A stretch of 39,815 nucleotides of DNA from a virus: IMG/VR virus record IMGVR_UViG_3300020182_000076, positions 1 to 39,815 of that record, one strand, 5' to 3'. The notes below the pieces were generated by a model, which was not told the DNA's origin, searched no databases, and was given only the letters and a program-made list of their open reading frames with translations. The first letter of the stretch is position 1. Each line of letters opens with the position of its first letter. This document shows positions 12,765 through 22,160 of the stretch, one piece after another. Both the position numbers and the translations under genes were made by a program.

Positions 12765-15700
12765 TTATCTTATTGATTTTCTAGTTGTTGTTGATTTTTT
12801 CTTTTTCTTTTTCTTTTTCTTTTTGTCATCCATACCAATTTCCCAATCTTGCCATCCTGATAATAAAGCAACTCGTTGCCACATTTCAGCATCTTCAGAT
12901 AAAGCATTTTGTACATTATCTATTTTTCTTAATGCTCTATCAACAGGTAAGTTAGTAGCCCCAGCTATAATTTGAGCACCAGCCATAGCGGCAGGGTTTT
13001 CTAAACTTAAACCTTTTTCTCGTATTTCTTTTCTATTCCAACTAATTTGTCTACCAGCTGATCTAAATTTAGAAATCTTAGATGATATTGGTGGTGATAT
13101 TTCAAGTAACTTCCAAGCAGCTTCTTCAAACTTAGGTGCTTTTTTATCAGATTCTTGTGCTATTTTAATAGCTATATTTTTAGCAACAGAAACAGCAGCA
13201 CCAGCAAACCCTAATCCTCTTAAAATACTATCCGACATGCTATTAGCCATGCGAATATATTTTTTATTCATTTCATCTTCTTCTTCATCATCACCAAATG
13301 CAACAGCAAATAATGCTTGCTGTAAAGCGGTAAATATAATGTTCTGAACAACCATATAATATATAATCTTAGAAACATTTGTTTTAAGGTCACCACGGCC
13401 ATTCTTAATGTCCATAACAGCTTTTTTAGTTAATCTAGCATATTGAGCTGGAGTGTTTGCAAAAGCTAATACAATGCGTCCTAATGGTCCCGCTTGCTGT
13501 TGACTAATACGTGAAGGATCAGAAGATTGTTGAGATTCAGTTGCTGTTTCTCTAAAGTCACGCATAGCTATTGCTTCAGCCTCTTCTTTTGTATATCCTT
13601 CTTTAACTAAAGAATTAAATCTATTTCTATAAAAACTAGCTCCCCCTGATGCAATTGCAAAACTATCTGCAATTTGTGTAGGTAAGAAACCAGCCTTTAA
13701 TAGTTGACCCATGATTGCTTTAGCTTTATTAGTAGACGTTTTGGCTAGATCTGCGATTTCAGATTCGTTTACATCGATCTTTAAACCATTACGTCTTTCA
13801 ACTAAGAACGGTGAGTTCATAAGCATCATAAAGTCTTTAGTCCATTGTTTTGGGTTTAAAAATGCTTTAGCAGCAGCTAATACATTATTATCACTCCAAT
13901 TTATAAAGTTTACAGCAGAAATTGTTTGAAGTACAGCTGATCTTGAATTTAAAAACATAATAGTACCAATTGAATTGGAAATCCAATCAGTAAATCTACT
14001 AGTTAAAGCATCTCCACCAAAGCTTCTATTTCTACCGCTTTTCATTCTTCCAAGAATGTTTTCTAAAGCTATTCTATAAGGTTTACCATAAGCAGCCTCT
14101 AGTTTATTTAAATTATCTTTTGAAAATATAGCGTTTACATTTTCTGTCCATCCAGACTCTTTTAAATATTTTGTTCTTCTTGTTGTGCTTAATGTTTTTA
14201 ATAAATCTGCATCAATAGTGCCAGAGTTCCACCATTTTGCACCAGGAGAAGCGTACTCTCCTTGCGTTATTTCCATTAATTGATCCGCAAATTTCAAAAG
14301 ATTAGGATCTTTTTCAACAAACTCAATTAATTGATCTAAATCAGCCTTATCCATGCCGTTTTCTTCAGTAAGCATGTCAACACCTTGCTTGTTCCAAATA
14401 TAAACACGAACTGCATCTTGCTGAGAATATTGAGTACCTGGTAATTTTTTACGTAAGTTTTTAGGTACAATTTTTAATTGCTTTTTAAGCTCTTTAAAGT
14501 CTTTAGCTAATTGTACACGATCACGAGTTATATTATTAAGAGCGTCAGTGTAAGGATTTAATAAATTATATTTATACCACGCCATTTGCTGGTCGCCTAA
14601 TTTATCTTTCCCCAATGTAGCATATAATAAGCCTACAAAATCCTCAGCACCAGGAGGAATAAAAAACTTCCATTTGCCTTTGCTTGCTCCTATAACCTCT
14701 GCTTTAGCTTTTTTATAAACCTCATCAGCGGCAATACCAGTTTTATCTTCAATAATTTTATTAAAATCTTGACTTAATGTTTTAGAAAATTTGATTTGGT
14801 TTTCTTTATATACGCTTTTAATATTTTTATATATAACGCCTTCTTTTATATCTTGCTTAACAGCTTTAATAACTAAAGAATTCAGCATTCTATCTTTACC
14901 GCTACTTTTTAAGTTTGCAGCTGTAAGAGCTTTATCAACTCTTTTTGTAATTAAATTTACTTGAGCATTATCAAATTCTTTTTCTAATTGTTCGCGAGAT
15001 ATTTTTCCATCTAAAAAATTATTAGAATCCAATGTTATTTGTAATACTGGGGTTTGATGCTCTAAAGTTGTTTCTTTAGTAGAAAGATTTTCAACATACA
15101 TACCAGCTTTCGCTATTTTTCTTAAAGCACCAATTTGGTCGTTAGCTAAAAGCTTTATATGAGCTTTACCTTCATTAATTAAATTATTATCTTTATAATA
15201 ATCTAATATTCCTAAAACATACGCTTTAGCATCATTAGCTTCTTTATTTATTTGAAGTATATATTCAGCAAAGTTTCTTTTTATATCAGTTGTTGATTTA
15301 TATCTATCAATAGGTATGTTATTAAAAAATAATTTTTTACCCGCGCCTTTTGGATTTTTATTTACCTTAAAACCTTCTATGTTGTATTTTTTTAATTCAG
15401 ACTCAATTACTTCATTATAAATATCTTGAATTTTTGTTATATTAGTAAGCCCATTAAATGTTGTAATTGCTTTTGATTCATTTATAAACCAATTTAAAAT
15501 TATTGTTGGGCGCTCATTTTTTGAGGCGTTTTTTAAACGATCTCCAAGTAATTCTTTTGATGAAGAGTAACCTAATTCTGCAATTTCTTTTTTAAGGGCA
15601 ATTCCAGTCGCTTGTTTTATTTTTAAAAAGTAATTTCTAGTTAATTTACCATTAGTATCTAAAACAGCTTTTGAAATTAAATTTTTACCAGTTTTATCTG

Positions 15701-18700
15701 TTATAAAACTATTTGTTGCTGTAATTACATTTTCTAATATTTTATTTAAATTTAAATTTTCTTCTATTCCTTCATTAAATTTATTAAGAATAAAAAGATT
15801 TAAATCATCCGTAAAATTTACACTTTCAAATTCTATATTTTTTAAAATATCACTTTGTAATGTATTTATAATTTTATCTATAGCATTTTTTTCCTTTGAA
15901 CTTAAACTAAATTTAAGAGTTGGATCTCTTTGTATTTTTTCTGCTATTTTCGCTTGTTCTTGTTGGGTAACCTTACCTTCAGCTGCTTTTTCTCTTATAA
16001 CAGTAGGCGTCATATCAGCAGCCATAGTAACACCAATAATCCTAGCTAACTCATCTTTTCTGGTTCCTTTTGTAGAACCCAAGTTAACATCATCAGAAAC
16101 ACCATAAAAATCTAAAAACTGTTTATCAGTTGGCATTAATTTTCGGTAAAGCATTGGACCCACAGCTTCGTTTTCAACGTACAATAAACCGTTTTGGTTT
16201 GCTTTATCAATTTCTTTTTGAGTAGTTAATCTTTTTACTGGCGCTGAAAATATTCTTTCATTTTCAGGCGTTGTTCTTTCTATTTGAACCCAATAAGATA
16301 TAGGCAAATTGGTTAATAAAGTTTCTTTATTTTGTGTTAAAAAATCTTTATATTTTTTACCTCCACCTATTAATTTAGCTATAGGAGCTTTAAGTTTGAC
16401 CCTGTACTGATTAATTAGTTTTTTACGGAAAGTTTTATCTTTAACATCTGGTAATCCATCTTTAAACGTTTCTTCAACACTTACTTTAATTTTATCTATT
16501 AATGGTTGTTCAATACCAATTTTGTCATCAACTTTTAATTCTCTTCTTAATTTAGACTTAGGAGCTCTATCGGTTTGCTCAATAGATCTGTCTACTATTT
16601 CTTCTACAGAAGGGCCCTCATCAATTATACTTCTAGCTACGGTTCTACCATCTACTTCATTTTCAATAGACTCTTTAGCTGTCTTTTTTGTATAAGTAGC
16701 AATAACATCCAATTGCGCTTTTTCTACAATAGGAGTTTTACCTAATAGCCAACCAAATAAACTATCATTTTTAGCAGGATCAAAGTTTTTAACAAAACGC
16801 TCTGTTAAATTATCTTTTACATTATCTATAAAATTAGCCATAGATTGCCCAGATAAGCCTTTTTCGGTCATACCTTGCATTATAACACCATCTAATAAAT
16901 TGCTTTGCGTAATAGCTTCATAAGCTTTTATATAATCTTTAGAAGTTTGAAATTCTTCTTTAGTATTATATTTTTTAGTTCCTTCTGGTGTTTGTACAAA
17001 TGTATCTAAACTTTGTTTTATATCAGATTTAGAAAACTTTTTACCAGTTTCGATTTGTTGATCTGCTAAACTTGCAATATCTTCACTTAATTTACCTTCT
17101 TTAATGCTTTTATTATATTCCCTTAAAAAATTATATACATCTTTACCAGTGTTAAATTTAATTTTTGCAAATCCTAATTTTCTTAATATAGGTGTTATAA
17201 AATCTCCTATTTTAGTAAATACATTTTCTTCAAAAGCAATTTCATTTTTCCCAATAGCATCAGAAAAAGCTGTTAAATATTCGTCTGGGTTAGCACTTAA
17301 ATATTCATCGCTATATAGCCTTTTACCTTTAGCATCAGTAGCAAATAATCTTTCATTTATAGCATTTAATTGACTTTCATTTAATCTATTTTTAAAATCA
17401 TTTACTAATTTGCTAGCATCCTTGCTTTTAAAAGCAATATTTAATATTCCATGAAGTAGCTCATGGCTACCTACTGTAATTGCATCAGTGTTTTTTGCAA
17501 CCTCTTCATTAATATAAATAATTCCTTTTTCAATAAACCCATCAGCTTTACCCGCTTCTTTACCGAATTTTTTAGTAAATTGTTTTTTAGATGGAATTAC
17601 TTTAGTTTTAAGACCAAAAACCGCACCTGCTTTTGTGGTGAAAGCTACATTTTCTTTAAGTTTTTTTTCTCTATCTACAGTTACTATTTCTTTTAATCTA
17701 TTATTGATTTCACTAACTCTTTCTGCTTCTATTGTAGTTAAACTAGCTTGGTCAACTGATTTAATTTTTTGTTTTAATGTTTGCTCTTCTTTTAATAATG
17801 CTATAGCTTCTATTTCGTTATCAGCATTTAACTCTAATTTAGATAATCTATTAACAGCCCCTTGAGTATCTCTGAAATTATTTTTAATAACCTGGCCCTC
17901 TTCAGGAGTTAATTCAGTATTTTTAACAAGATTATTTACTTGCTCATCTAGTATTTTAGAGGAGTTTTTAATTTTAGCTATATTAATCTCCGTTTCTGTT
18001 GTTGCTGCTTCAGGGGCAAAAGCTTCTGCAATATTTTTATAAGAAGTATTTTTTAATTGCTTATTAATCTTAACCCTATCAATATTAGTGTTTAGATTAG
18101 CCAATTGCCCTCCCATAGATATTGGTGCGCTTCCAAGTCCAGCAAATGCTTCAAAACCAATTTCAGCTACATCCATTTCTTGCCCGGCAACAAATCTACC
18201 AGCTACTTCACCTGTTCCTCCACCAATAACCTCAATACCACCAGCTGTTGTTGCTGCTAAAGTAGGGGCACCTCTAAAGCCTGCTTTAGCAATCTTTCCT
18301 CCAACCCCTTTAGCAATACCCATGGTTGCTAATTCAATAGCACCAATAGCAACACCTCTACCTAGTGCTTTGTTTTTTAATTCAGCGAGCTTTTCAGGAT
18401 TGCCTAATATTTTTTTTACAGATTCATTTGTTAAATCATCACCAACTTCTTCTGCTAATAGTTCAGAAAATGTTAATCCAGTTTCCATAGCAGTCATTGT
18501 ACCCCCCATTAATCCAGCAATCCCACCGGGCACAGCTAAAACTCCAGCAGAAGCTAATCCCGCTCCAGTAGCACCCGCTACTAAACCAGCCGTTCCAGCC
18601 GCAGCAACTTCACCAGATTGAAGAGACCCTATTTGAGTAGCAATAGAGCTAACTAGCATAGAGGGTAATGTTGTTGGATTGTTTGCTACACCTTTAACAA

Positions 18701-19205
18701 AACCCCACCAGCCACCGCCTTCTTTATCATAAATTTCATTAAAACTTTTCATTTCGTCAGATTCCATGTTTTTACTTGCAATCTTTTGATTTGTTTCAAT
18801 ATATTTATTAATAGTTTCTTCAGAAGCGTCTGCGCCCTGTTTGAATAAATCTAAGCTAGGATCAACCGCTTCCGCCTGTAAAGCCCCCGCAATCCCAGCT
18901 CTATATAAATCTCCAAAAAAATCTGTTACTTCATTTTTGCCAAAAGCTCTTTCTATTGCAGTATCTTTTTCACTTTGTTGTAATTCCGAAAAAGTATTTA
19001 CCGACGCTAATTCCGTAGCTTGACTTTTGGGTGCTGCAGTTTCCTCCACAACCGCACCCGGTGCTGTGGGAGATGTCTTTCCCGGTTTTCGAGAAATATT
19101 ATATTGATTTATATAATCATCAACAGAAAGTTGTTTAGCTCGAGCAGCTTCTTCAATCTCAAATAATGAATATTCTTGACCATTGAATTCAAATAATTCT
19201 TCCAT
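12765..19205 (-). CDS. Giant internal virion/ejection protein with HELLH zinc-protease motif
   Basis: This 2146-residue protein is the largest in the window. An N-terminal LFEIEEAARAKQLSVDDYIN segment is followed at about 190-370 by Gly/Ala-rich hydrophobic stretches (GTAGLVAGATGAGLASAG and others) typical of phage ejection or pore proteins. Around residue 581 lies VGSHELLHGILN, an HExxH zinc-protease motif (His581, Glu582, His585), with NPDEYLTAF (Glu642) as a possible third ligand. The C-terminal region, about 1720-1970 (SAVNFINWSDNN, FLPTQIADSFAIASGGA, LGRIVLAFANTPAQY), resembles the large polyvalent-protein C-terminal domain seen in phage giant proteins. It ends in a run of ten lysines. 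By position among internal proteins it is probably packaged in the head and injected with DNA, as for T7 gp16 or crAss-like cargo proteins. The protease activity is inferred from the motif. Confidence 0.85.
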   Translation of the reverse strand: MEELFEFNGQEYSLFEIEEAARAKQLSVDDYINQYNISRKPGKTSPTAPGAVVEETAAPKSQATELASVNTFSELQQSEKDTAIERAFGKNEVTDFFGDLYRAGIAGALQAEAVDPSLDLFKQGADASEETINKYIETNQKIASKNMESDEMKSFNEIYDKEGGGWWGFVKGVANNPTTLPSMLVSSIATQIGSLQSGEVAAAGTAGLVAGATGAGLASAGVLAVPGGIAGLMGGTMTAMETGLTFSELLAEEVGDDLTNESVKKILGNPEKLAELKNKALGRGVAIGAIELATMGIAKGVGGKIAKAGFRGAPTLAATTAGGIEVIGGGTGEVAGRFVAGQEMDVAEIGFEAFAGLGSAPISMGGQLANLNTNIDRVKINKQLKNTSYKNIAEAFAPEAATTETEINIAKIKNSSKILDEQVNNLVKNTELTPEEGQVIKNNFRDTQGAVNRLSKLELNADNEIEAIALLKEEQTLKQKIKSVDQASLTTIEAERVSEINNRLKEIVTVDREKKLKENVAFTTKAGAVFGLKTKVIPSKKQFTKKFGKEAGKADGFIEKGIIYINEEVAKNTDAITVGSHELLHGILNIAFKSKDASKLVNDFKNRLNESQLNAINERLFATDAKGKRLYSDEYLSANPDEYLTAFSDAIGKNEIAFEENVFTKIGDFITPILRKLGFAKIKFNTGKDVYNFLREYNKSIKEGKLSEDIASLADQQIETGKKFSKSDIKQSLDTFVQTPEGTKKYNTKEEFQTSKDYIKAYEAITQSNLLDGVIMQGMTEKGLSGQSMANFIDNVKDNLTERFVKNFDPAKNDSLFGWLLGKTPIVEKAQLDVIATYTKKTAKESIENEVDGRTVARSIIDEGPSVEEIVDRSIEQTDRAPKSKLRRELKVDDKIGIEQPLIDKIKVSVEETFKDGLPDVKDKTFRKKLINQYRVKLKAPIAKLIGGGKKYKDFLTQNKETLLTNLPISYWVQIERTTPENERIFSAPVKRLTTQKEIDKANQNGLLYVENEAVGPMLYRKLMPTDKQFLDFYGVSDDVNLGSTKGTRKDELARIIGVTMAADMTPTVIREKAAEGKVTQQEQAKIAEKIQRDPTLKFSLSSKEKNAIDKIINTLQSDILKNIEFESVNFTDDLNLFILNKFNEGIEENLNLNKILENVITATNSFITDKTGKNLISKAVLDTNGKLTRNYFLKIKQATGIALKKEIAELGYSSSKELLGDRLKNASKNERPTIILNWFINESKAITTFNGLTNITKIQDIYNEVIESELKKYNIEGFKVNKNPKGAGKKLFFNNIPIDRYKSTTDIKRNFAEYILQINKEANDAKAYVLGILDYYKDNNLINEGKAHIKLLANDQIGALRKIAKAGMYVENLSTKETTLEHQTPVLQITLDSNNFLDGKISREQLEKEFDNAQVNLITKRVDKALTAANLKSSGKDRMLNSLVIKAVKQDIKEGVIYKNIKSVYKENQIKFSKTLSQDFNKIIEDKTGIAADEVYKKAKAEVIGASKGKWKFFIPPGAEDFVGLLYATLGKDKLGDQQMAWYKYNLLNPYTDALNNITRDRVQLAKDFKELKKQLKIVPKNLRKKLPGTQYSQQDAVRVYIWNKQGVDMLTEENGMDKADLDQLIEFVEKDPNLLKFADQLMEITQGEYASPGAKWWNSGTIDADLLKTLSTTRRTKYLKESGWTENVNAIFSKDNLNKLEAAYGKPYRIALENILGRMKSGRNRSFGGDALTSRFTDWISNSIGTIMFLNSRSAVLQTISAVNFINWSDNNVLAAAKAFLNPKQWTKDFMMLMNSPFLVERRNGLKIDVNESEIADLAKTSTNKAKAIMGQLLKAGFLPTQIADSFAIASGGASFYRNRFNSLVKEGYTKEEAEAIAMRDFRETATESQQSSDPSRISQQQAGPLGRIVLAFANTPAQYARLTKKAVMDIKNGRGDLKTNVSKIIYYMVVQNIIFTALQQALFAVAFGDDEEEDEMNKKYIRMANSMSDSILRGLGFAGAAVSVAKNIAIKIAQESDKKAPKFEEAAWKLLEISPPISSKISKFRSAGRQISWNRKEIREKGLSLENPAAMAGAQIIAGATNLPVDRALRKIDNVQNALSEDAEMWQRVALLSGWQDWEIGMDDKKKKKKKKKKSTTTRKSIR
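12795..12824. repeat. Hexanucleotide microsatellite encoding the poly-lysine tail
   Basis: On the + strand the unit CTTTTT is repeated about four times in perfect register, with a further T-run to its left. On the coding strand it reads as alternating AAA/AAG codons and gives the Lys-rich C-terminus of the giant protein. Such a repeat can change length by slippage in whole codon pairs. Confidence 0.8.
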
Positions 19206-19216
19206 GTAAATTAAAT

Positions 19217-20821
19217 TTAAGGTAATTGTGGTTTTACAGCAAAGCTAAATCCAACTTTATCTGCTTCTTGTCTTTTTGCCCCTCTGCTTAATAAAACTTT
19301 TTGCATAAATATAGGAGCAGCAACATTTACTGGAACTTCAAAAGCCTTGCCAGTACTTTCGTCTTTTAATTCATAACCAATAATTTCAGGTTCAATACCT
19401 TCATCTTTCTCTTCTTCAGTTTGTTTAGCAGTAACTGATTTAACGCTAAAGCCTTTTTGTATTATACGTTCTTGAGTTGCTAAATCATTCATATCAACAC
19501 TACCTTTATAAATACCAGCAGGGTTCTTTTTAATATCTAATGATAAAAATAAATTATCTATATCTTCTACGGTTTGTTGAAGATTTTCAACACGTGTTAT
19601 TTCCTTTTTTTCACCTGCAGTTTGTTTAGTTGCTTTAGCAGAAACACTAGGTTTAGCCTGAATTTGTCCAGATTGTCTATAATAAACATCTTGTCCTGTT
19701 TCTGCATCAAGATATGTTCCAATCCCAGTTTGTCTCAATGTATCATCTAAAATCGTTTGTTCTAAAGCAGCTTTAACAATTTGAACTCTTTCATTAGGAG
19801 GCATTTGTTTAGTTTTATTTTGAAAATCTTCATAACTTTTAAAACCATTAGGGGCTAAATCTGGTGACGCAAAATTAAAAGAGCTATTAAATGTATCTTC
19901 TTTTTGTGATGGATTTAAGCTATTGTAAAAAGACTGCGCCTTAATATCAGCTTGTCTTGAAATAAGTATTTTATCTATGTTTATAATCTCAATGGGCATT
20001 GTTGCACCTTGCTCCCGCATTTTGCCTCCTTGTTTATTTATAACTTGCAAAGGGGCATCAATTATCTTATTTCCTATTATACTAGTTTGTTTAATATTTC
20101 CATTTTTTTCTAATAAAGAAGCCGTTACCGCCTCCGCGCCTTCTTGTGAAAGATTAATTATATCATAAGACATTCCGTCTGGACTATTAGCATAATTAGC
20201 TCCGTTTATTATTTTTTGATATTTTTGTCCATTAACATCGCCTTCAAAAATCCAATCAATTGAATTGCCATTTCTAGCACCTGTAAAAAAACCAGGCCCT
20301 CCTATAAGTGTATTTAATGAGCTTTGAGTTACAAGCTTTCCTTGAGTCCCTATGCCATTAAATCCATATTCCTTACCTTCTCCTAAAGCTTTTTGAATAC
20401 CAGTAACTTCTCCGGCTAGTTTTATTAAGTTAGATTTAATGTTATTTTGAAAACTTAGTTCTCCAGACATAGTTTCTTTTAATGCATTAATTTCATCTAA
20501 ATCAGTTATTGATTCCGCACGAATTTTTGCTCTTTCATAAATTTGTGCACTTTCTTTATATAGCTCTTTAGCTTTATCATACCCAACTTTACCGCCATAT
20601 TTTTGTTCAAAATTGCTTTGATTTTTTAGTCTTTGTTCGCCGGCATTTAAAGAAATTTTAGCGAGCTCATTATCTTTAGCATCATTTTCTTTTTGTATAC
20701 GTTCACGATTAGCATAATAATTAGTAAGCCCTTGTGCGGCATATTTACCAAAATTAGCAATACCCTCAGCTAATATCATGCCGGATTTATCTATTATTAT
20801 TCTAGGATTTTCGTAACTCAT
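19217..20821 (-). CDS. Putative internal virion protein, 534 aa
   Basis: The 534-residue protein has no signal peptide. Near its start it has a hydrophobic/amphipathic segment (MILAEGIANFGKYAAQGLTN), followed by long charged helices (YYANRERIQKENDAKDNELA and others). The middle contains beta-rich text (GNSIDWIFEGDVNGQKYQKI). I recognise no named family. The gene lies between a gp14-like membrane/coiled-coil protein and the giant ejection protein, the usual place for an internal core protein such as T7 gp15, and helical N-terminal composition fits. It is translated 11 bases before the giant gene. Internal virion role inferred from context. Confidence 0.75.
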   Translation of the reverse strand: MSYENPRIIIDKSGMILAEGIANFGKYAAQGLTNYYANRERIQKENDAKDNELAKISLNAGEQRLKNQSNFEQKYGGKVGYDKAKELYKESAQIYERAKIRAESITDLDEINALKETMSGELSFQNNIKSNLIKLAGEVTGIQKALGEGKEYGFNGIGTQGKLVTQSSLNTLIGGPGFFTGARNGNSIDWIFEGDVNGQKYQKIINGANYANSPDGMSYDIINLSQEGAEAVTASLLEKNGNIKQTSIIGNKIIDAPLQVINKQGGKMREQGATMPIEIINIDKILISRQADIKAQSFYNSLNPSQKEDTFNSSFNFASPDLAPNGFKSYEDFQNKTKQMPPNERVQIVKAALEQTILDDTLRQTGIGTYLDAETGQDVYYRQSGQIQAKPSVSAKATKQTAGEKKEITRVENLQQTVEDIDNLFLSLDIKKNPAGIYKGSVDMNDLATQERIIQKGFSVKSVTAKQTEEEKDEGIEPEIIGYELKDESTGKAFEVPVNVAAPIFMQKVLLSRGAKRQEADKVGFSFAVKPQLP

Positions 20822-20844
20822 TTATTTTTTATTTATTTAACCTG

Positions 20845-21669
20845 TTATATTCCCCCAGCAGCAGAAGCCCCTATATTCCCAGCAGCAGAAGCCCCTATAT
20901 TTCCAACAGCACTAATACCAGCACTCCACGCAGCAGCTTTAGCTTGGTTTTGATTTGCTTCATTTTGTCTTTGTTGATCAGCTTGATTTTGCAACCTATT
21001 AAGCTCTTGCATATCTCTGTTTTCTTCTTCTCTATATACAAATTCTTTACCAGCAGCTTCTGATTGTTGCATTCTTTGGGCTTCACTCATTTGAACGCCT
21101 TGTATTCTTTGTTGTTCAGCCATTTTCATTCGCTGCATTTCAGATTCACCTTGGGCTTTTAGTTTTTCATTTTGTGCCTCTTGCTGTTCAATAGAAGAAG
21201 CTACACCTTTTTTACTTTGTAAAGCCGCTTGAGCTAAAGCGGTAGCACCACCAGCGCTTGCGCCTGAAGCTCTTAATGTGTCTAATGTATTAGCTAAAGC
21301 AATATCAGTTTGTTCCATTTGAATTTCAGCAGCTGTAGTAGCAACACCTAAATTTTCATAAGGATTGTCTATCATACTACTAAGATCTTTAGCCATCCCG
21401 CTTATGTCTTTTACCCCACTATACGGGTTTACTACTGGTTGGCGCTTAAAGCTTTCAATTTCATCTTCTACTCTTTGTGCCTTACCCGCTGCACTTTCCG
21501 CCTCTCTTTTAGCTTTACCAGCAGCAATTAATGATCCACCAACAGAAACAGCCGCACCTATAGTAGCCACAATTGCAGCGGCTCCAAAAGTACCCTTAAT
21601 TAAGGTATCTGAAGAGTTAATGGCTAAATTAACTATATCGTTATTTAAAATTTCTAATATTAAAAACAT
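20845..21669 (-). CDS. Putative internal virion protein with membrane segment (T7 gp14-like)
   Basis: The 274-residue protein starts with a hydrophobic stretch (GTFGAAAIVATIGAAVSVGG) and SLIAAGKAKREAESAAGKAQ. A long Gln/Glu/Met-rich coiled coil follows (ALQSKKGVASSIEQQEAQNE, MAEQQRIQGVQMSEAQRMQQ), and the end is Ala/Gly-rich. This composition is characteristic of small internal virion proteins that insert in the outer membrane during DNA ejection, such as T7 gp14. The C-terminus contains a perfect duplication of the eight-residue unit GNIGASAA, mirrored by a 24-base DNA repeat. The start at 21669 is preceded by A/T-rich DNA with no Shine-Dalgarno. Confidence 0.72.
   Translation of the reverse strand: MFLILEILNNDIVNLAINSSDTLIKGTFGAAAIVATIGAAVSVGGSLIAAGKAKREAESAAGKAQRVEDEIESFKRQPVVNPYSGVKDISGMAKDLSSMIDNPYENLGVATTAAEIQMEQTDIALANTLDTLRASGASAGGATALAQAALQSKKGVASSIEQQEAQNEKLKAQGESEMQRMKMAEQQRIQGVQMSEAQRMQQSEAAGKEFVYREEENRDMQELNRLQNQADQQRQNEANQNQAKAAAWSAGISAVGNIGASAAGNIGASAAGGI
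20854..20901. repeat. Perfect 24-bp tandem duplication
   Basis: Two adjacent identical 24-base units (20854-20877 and 20878-20901) each begin with CCCAGCAGCAGAAGC. They lie near the 3' end of the 274-residue virion gene and add one copy of an eight-residue Gly/Ala-rich unit in frame. Perfect identity suggests a recent duplication. Confidence 0.9.
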
Positions 21670-21694
21670 TTTATATACATTATTTTGTTATATT

Positions 21695-22150
21695 TTATTT
21701 AATAGCAACAAGAGGATCATTAAAATCTTCAGCAATAACTTCTTTCGTAACTTCTTCAACGGTTAGTTTATCAGTTGCATGAACCGTTATAAATACACAA
21801 TCAGTATGTGTATATATTAATCTTTTAGTTCCAGCTTTTGTTATGCCATTATAAGGAGCTTCTATTTCTTGCTTACCTTGTTCAGATATTATAGATAATT
21901 TCCCGCTTTGTACAAAAAAAGGGTGATCTTTTTTATGTATTTTAGTTGTTATTATTTGTTCTGCTGGCATAAATATTTCTCTAATATAACATCCGCCCGC
22001 AAAAGTGCTTTTTACTGGATTTATTTTATCAAATTCTTCACCCATAATTGATTTTGGATGGTCTAGTATTTGTTTTTCAATTTCTAAAATATTTTTTCTG
22101 AAATTAATTGAATTTTCAATTTCAGTTTTTTTTTCAGTAATTTGATTCAT
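21695..22150 (-). CDS. Cupin-like phage protein
   Basis: The 151-residue protein has a helical N-terminus, then a beta-rich domain with the order TFAGGCYIREIFMPAEQIIT, KIHKKDHPFFVQSGKLSIIS, GITKAGTKRLIYTHTDCVFI and TVHATDKL. The H...H pattern (KIHKKDH), the central glycine and the later His residues fit a single-domain cupin/jelly-roll fold with a possible metal site. Proteins of this type occur in many podovirus tail-gene clusters, but their role is not settled. It lies just after the nozzle gene in transcription, so a structural or tail-adhesin accessory role is plausible; an enzymatic one is less likely. It is preceded by the TTAAATTTAAT leader seen before several genes here. Confidence 0.68.
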   Translation of the reverse strand: MNQITEKKTEIENSINFRKNILEIEKQILDHPKSIMGEEFDKINPVKSTFAGGCYIREIFMPAEQIITTKIHKKDHPFFVQSGKLSIISEQGKQEIEAPYNGITKAGTKRLIYTHTDCVFITVHATDKLTVEEVTKEVIAEDFNDPLVAIK

Positions 22151-22160
22151 TTAATTAAAT

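Noticed and set aside
12765-19205. Long open frames opposite the giant gene (for example + strand 18088-18621).
   Set aside because: They follow from the codon bias of the - strand gene, have low-complexity Pro/Ala/Ser translations and no independent signals, so they are shadows.
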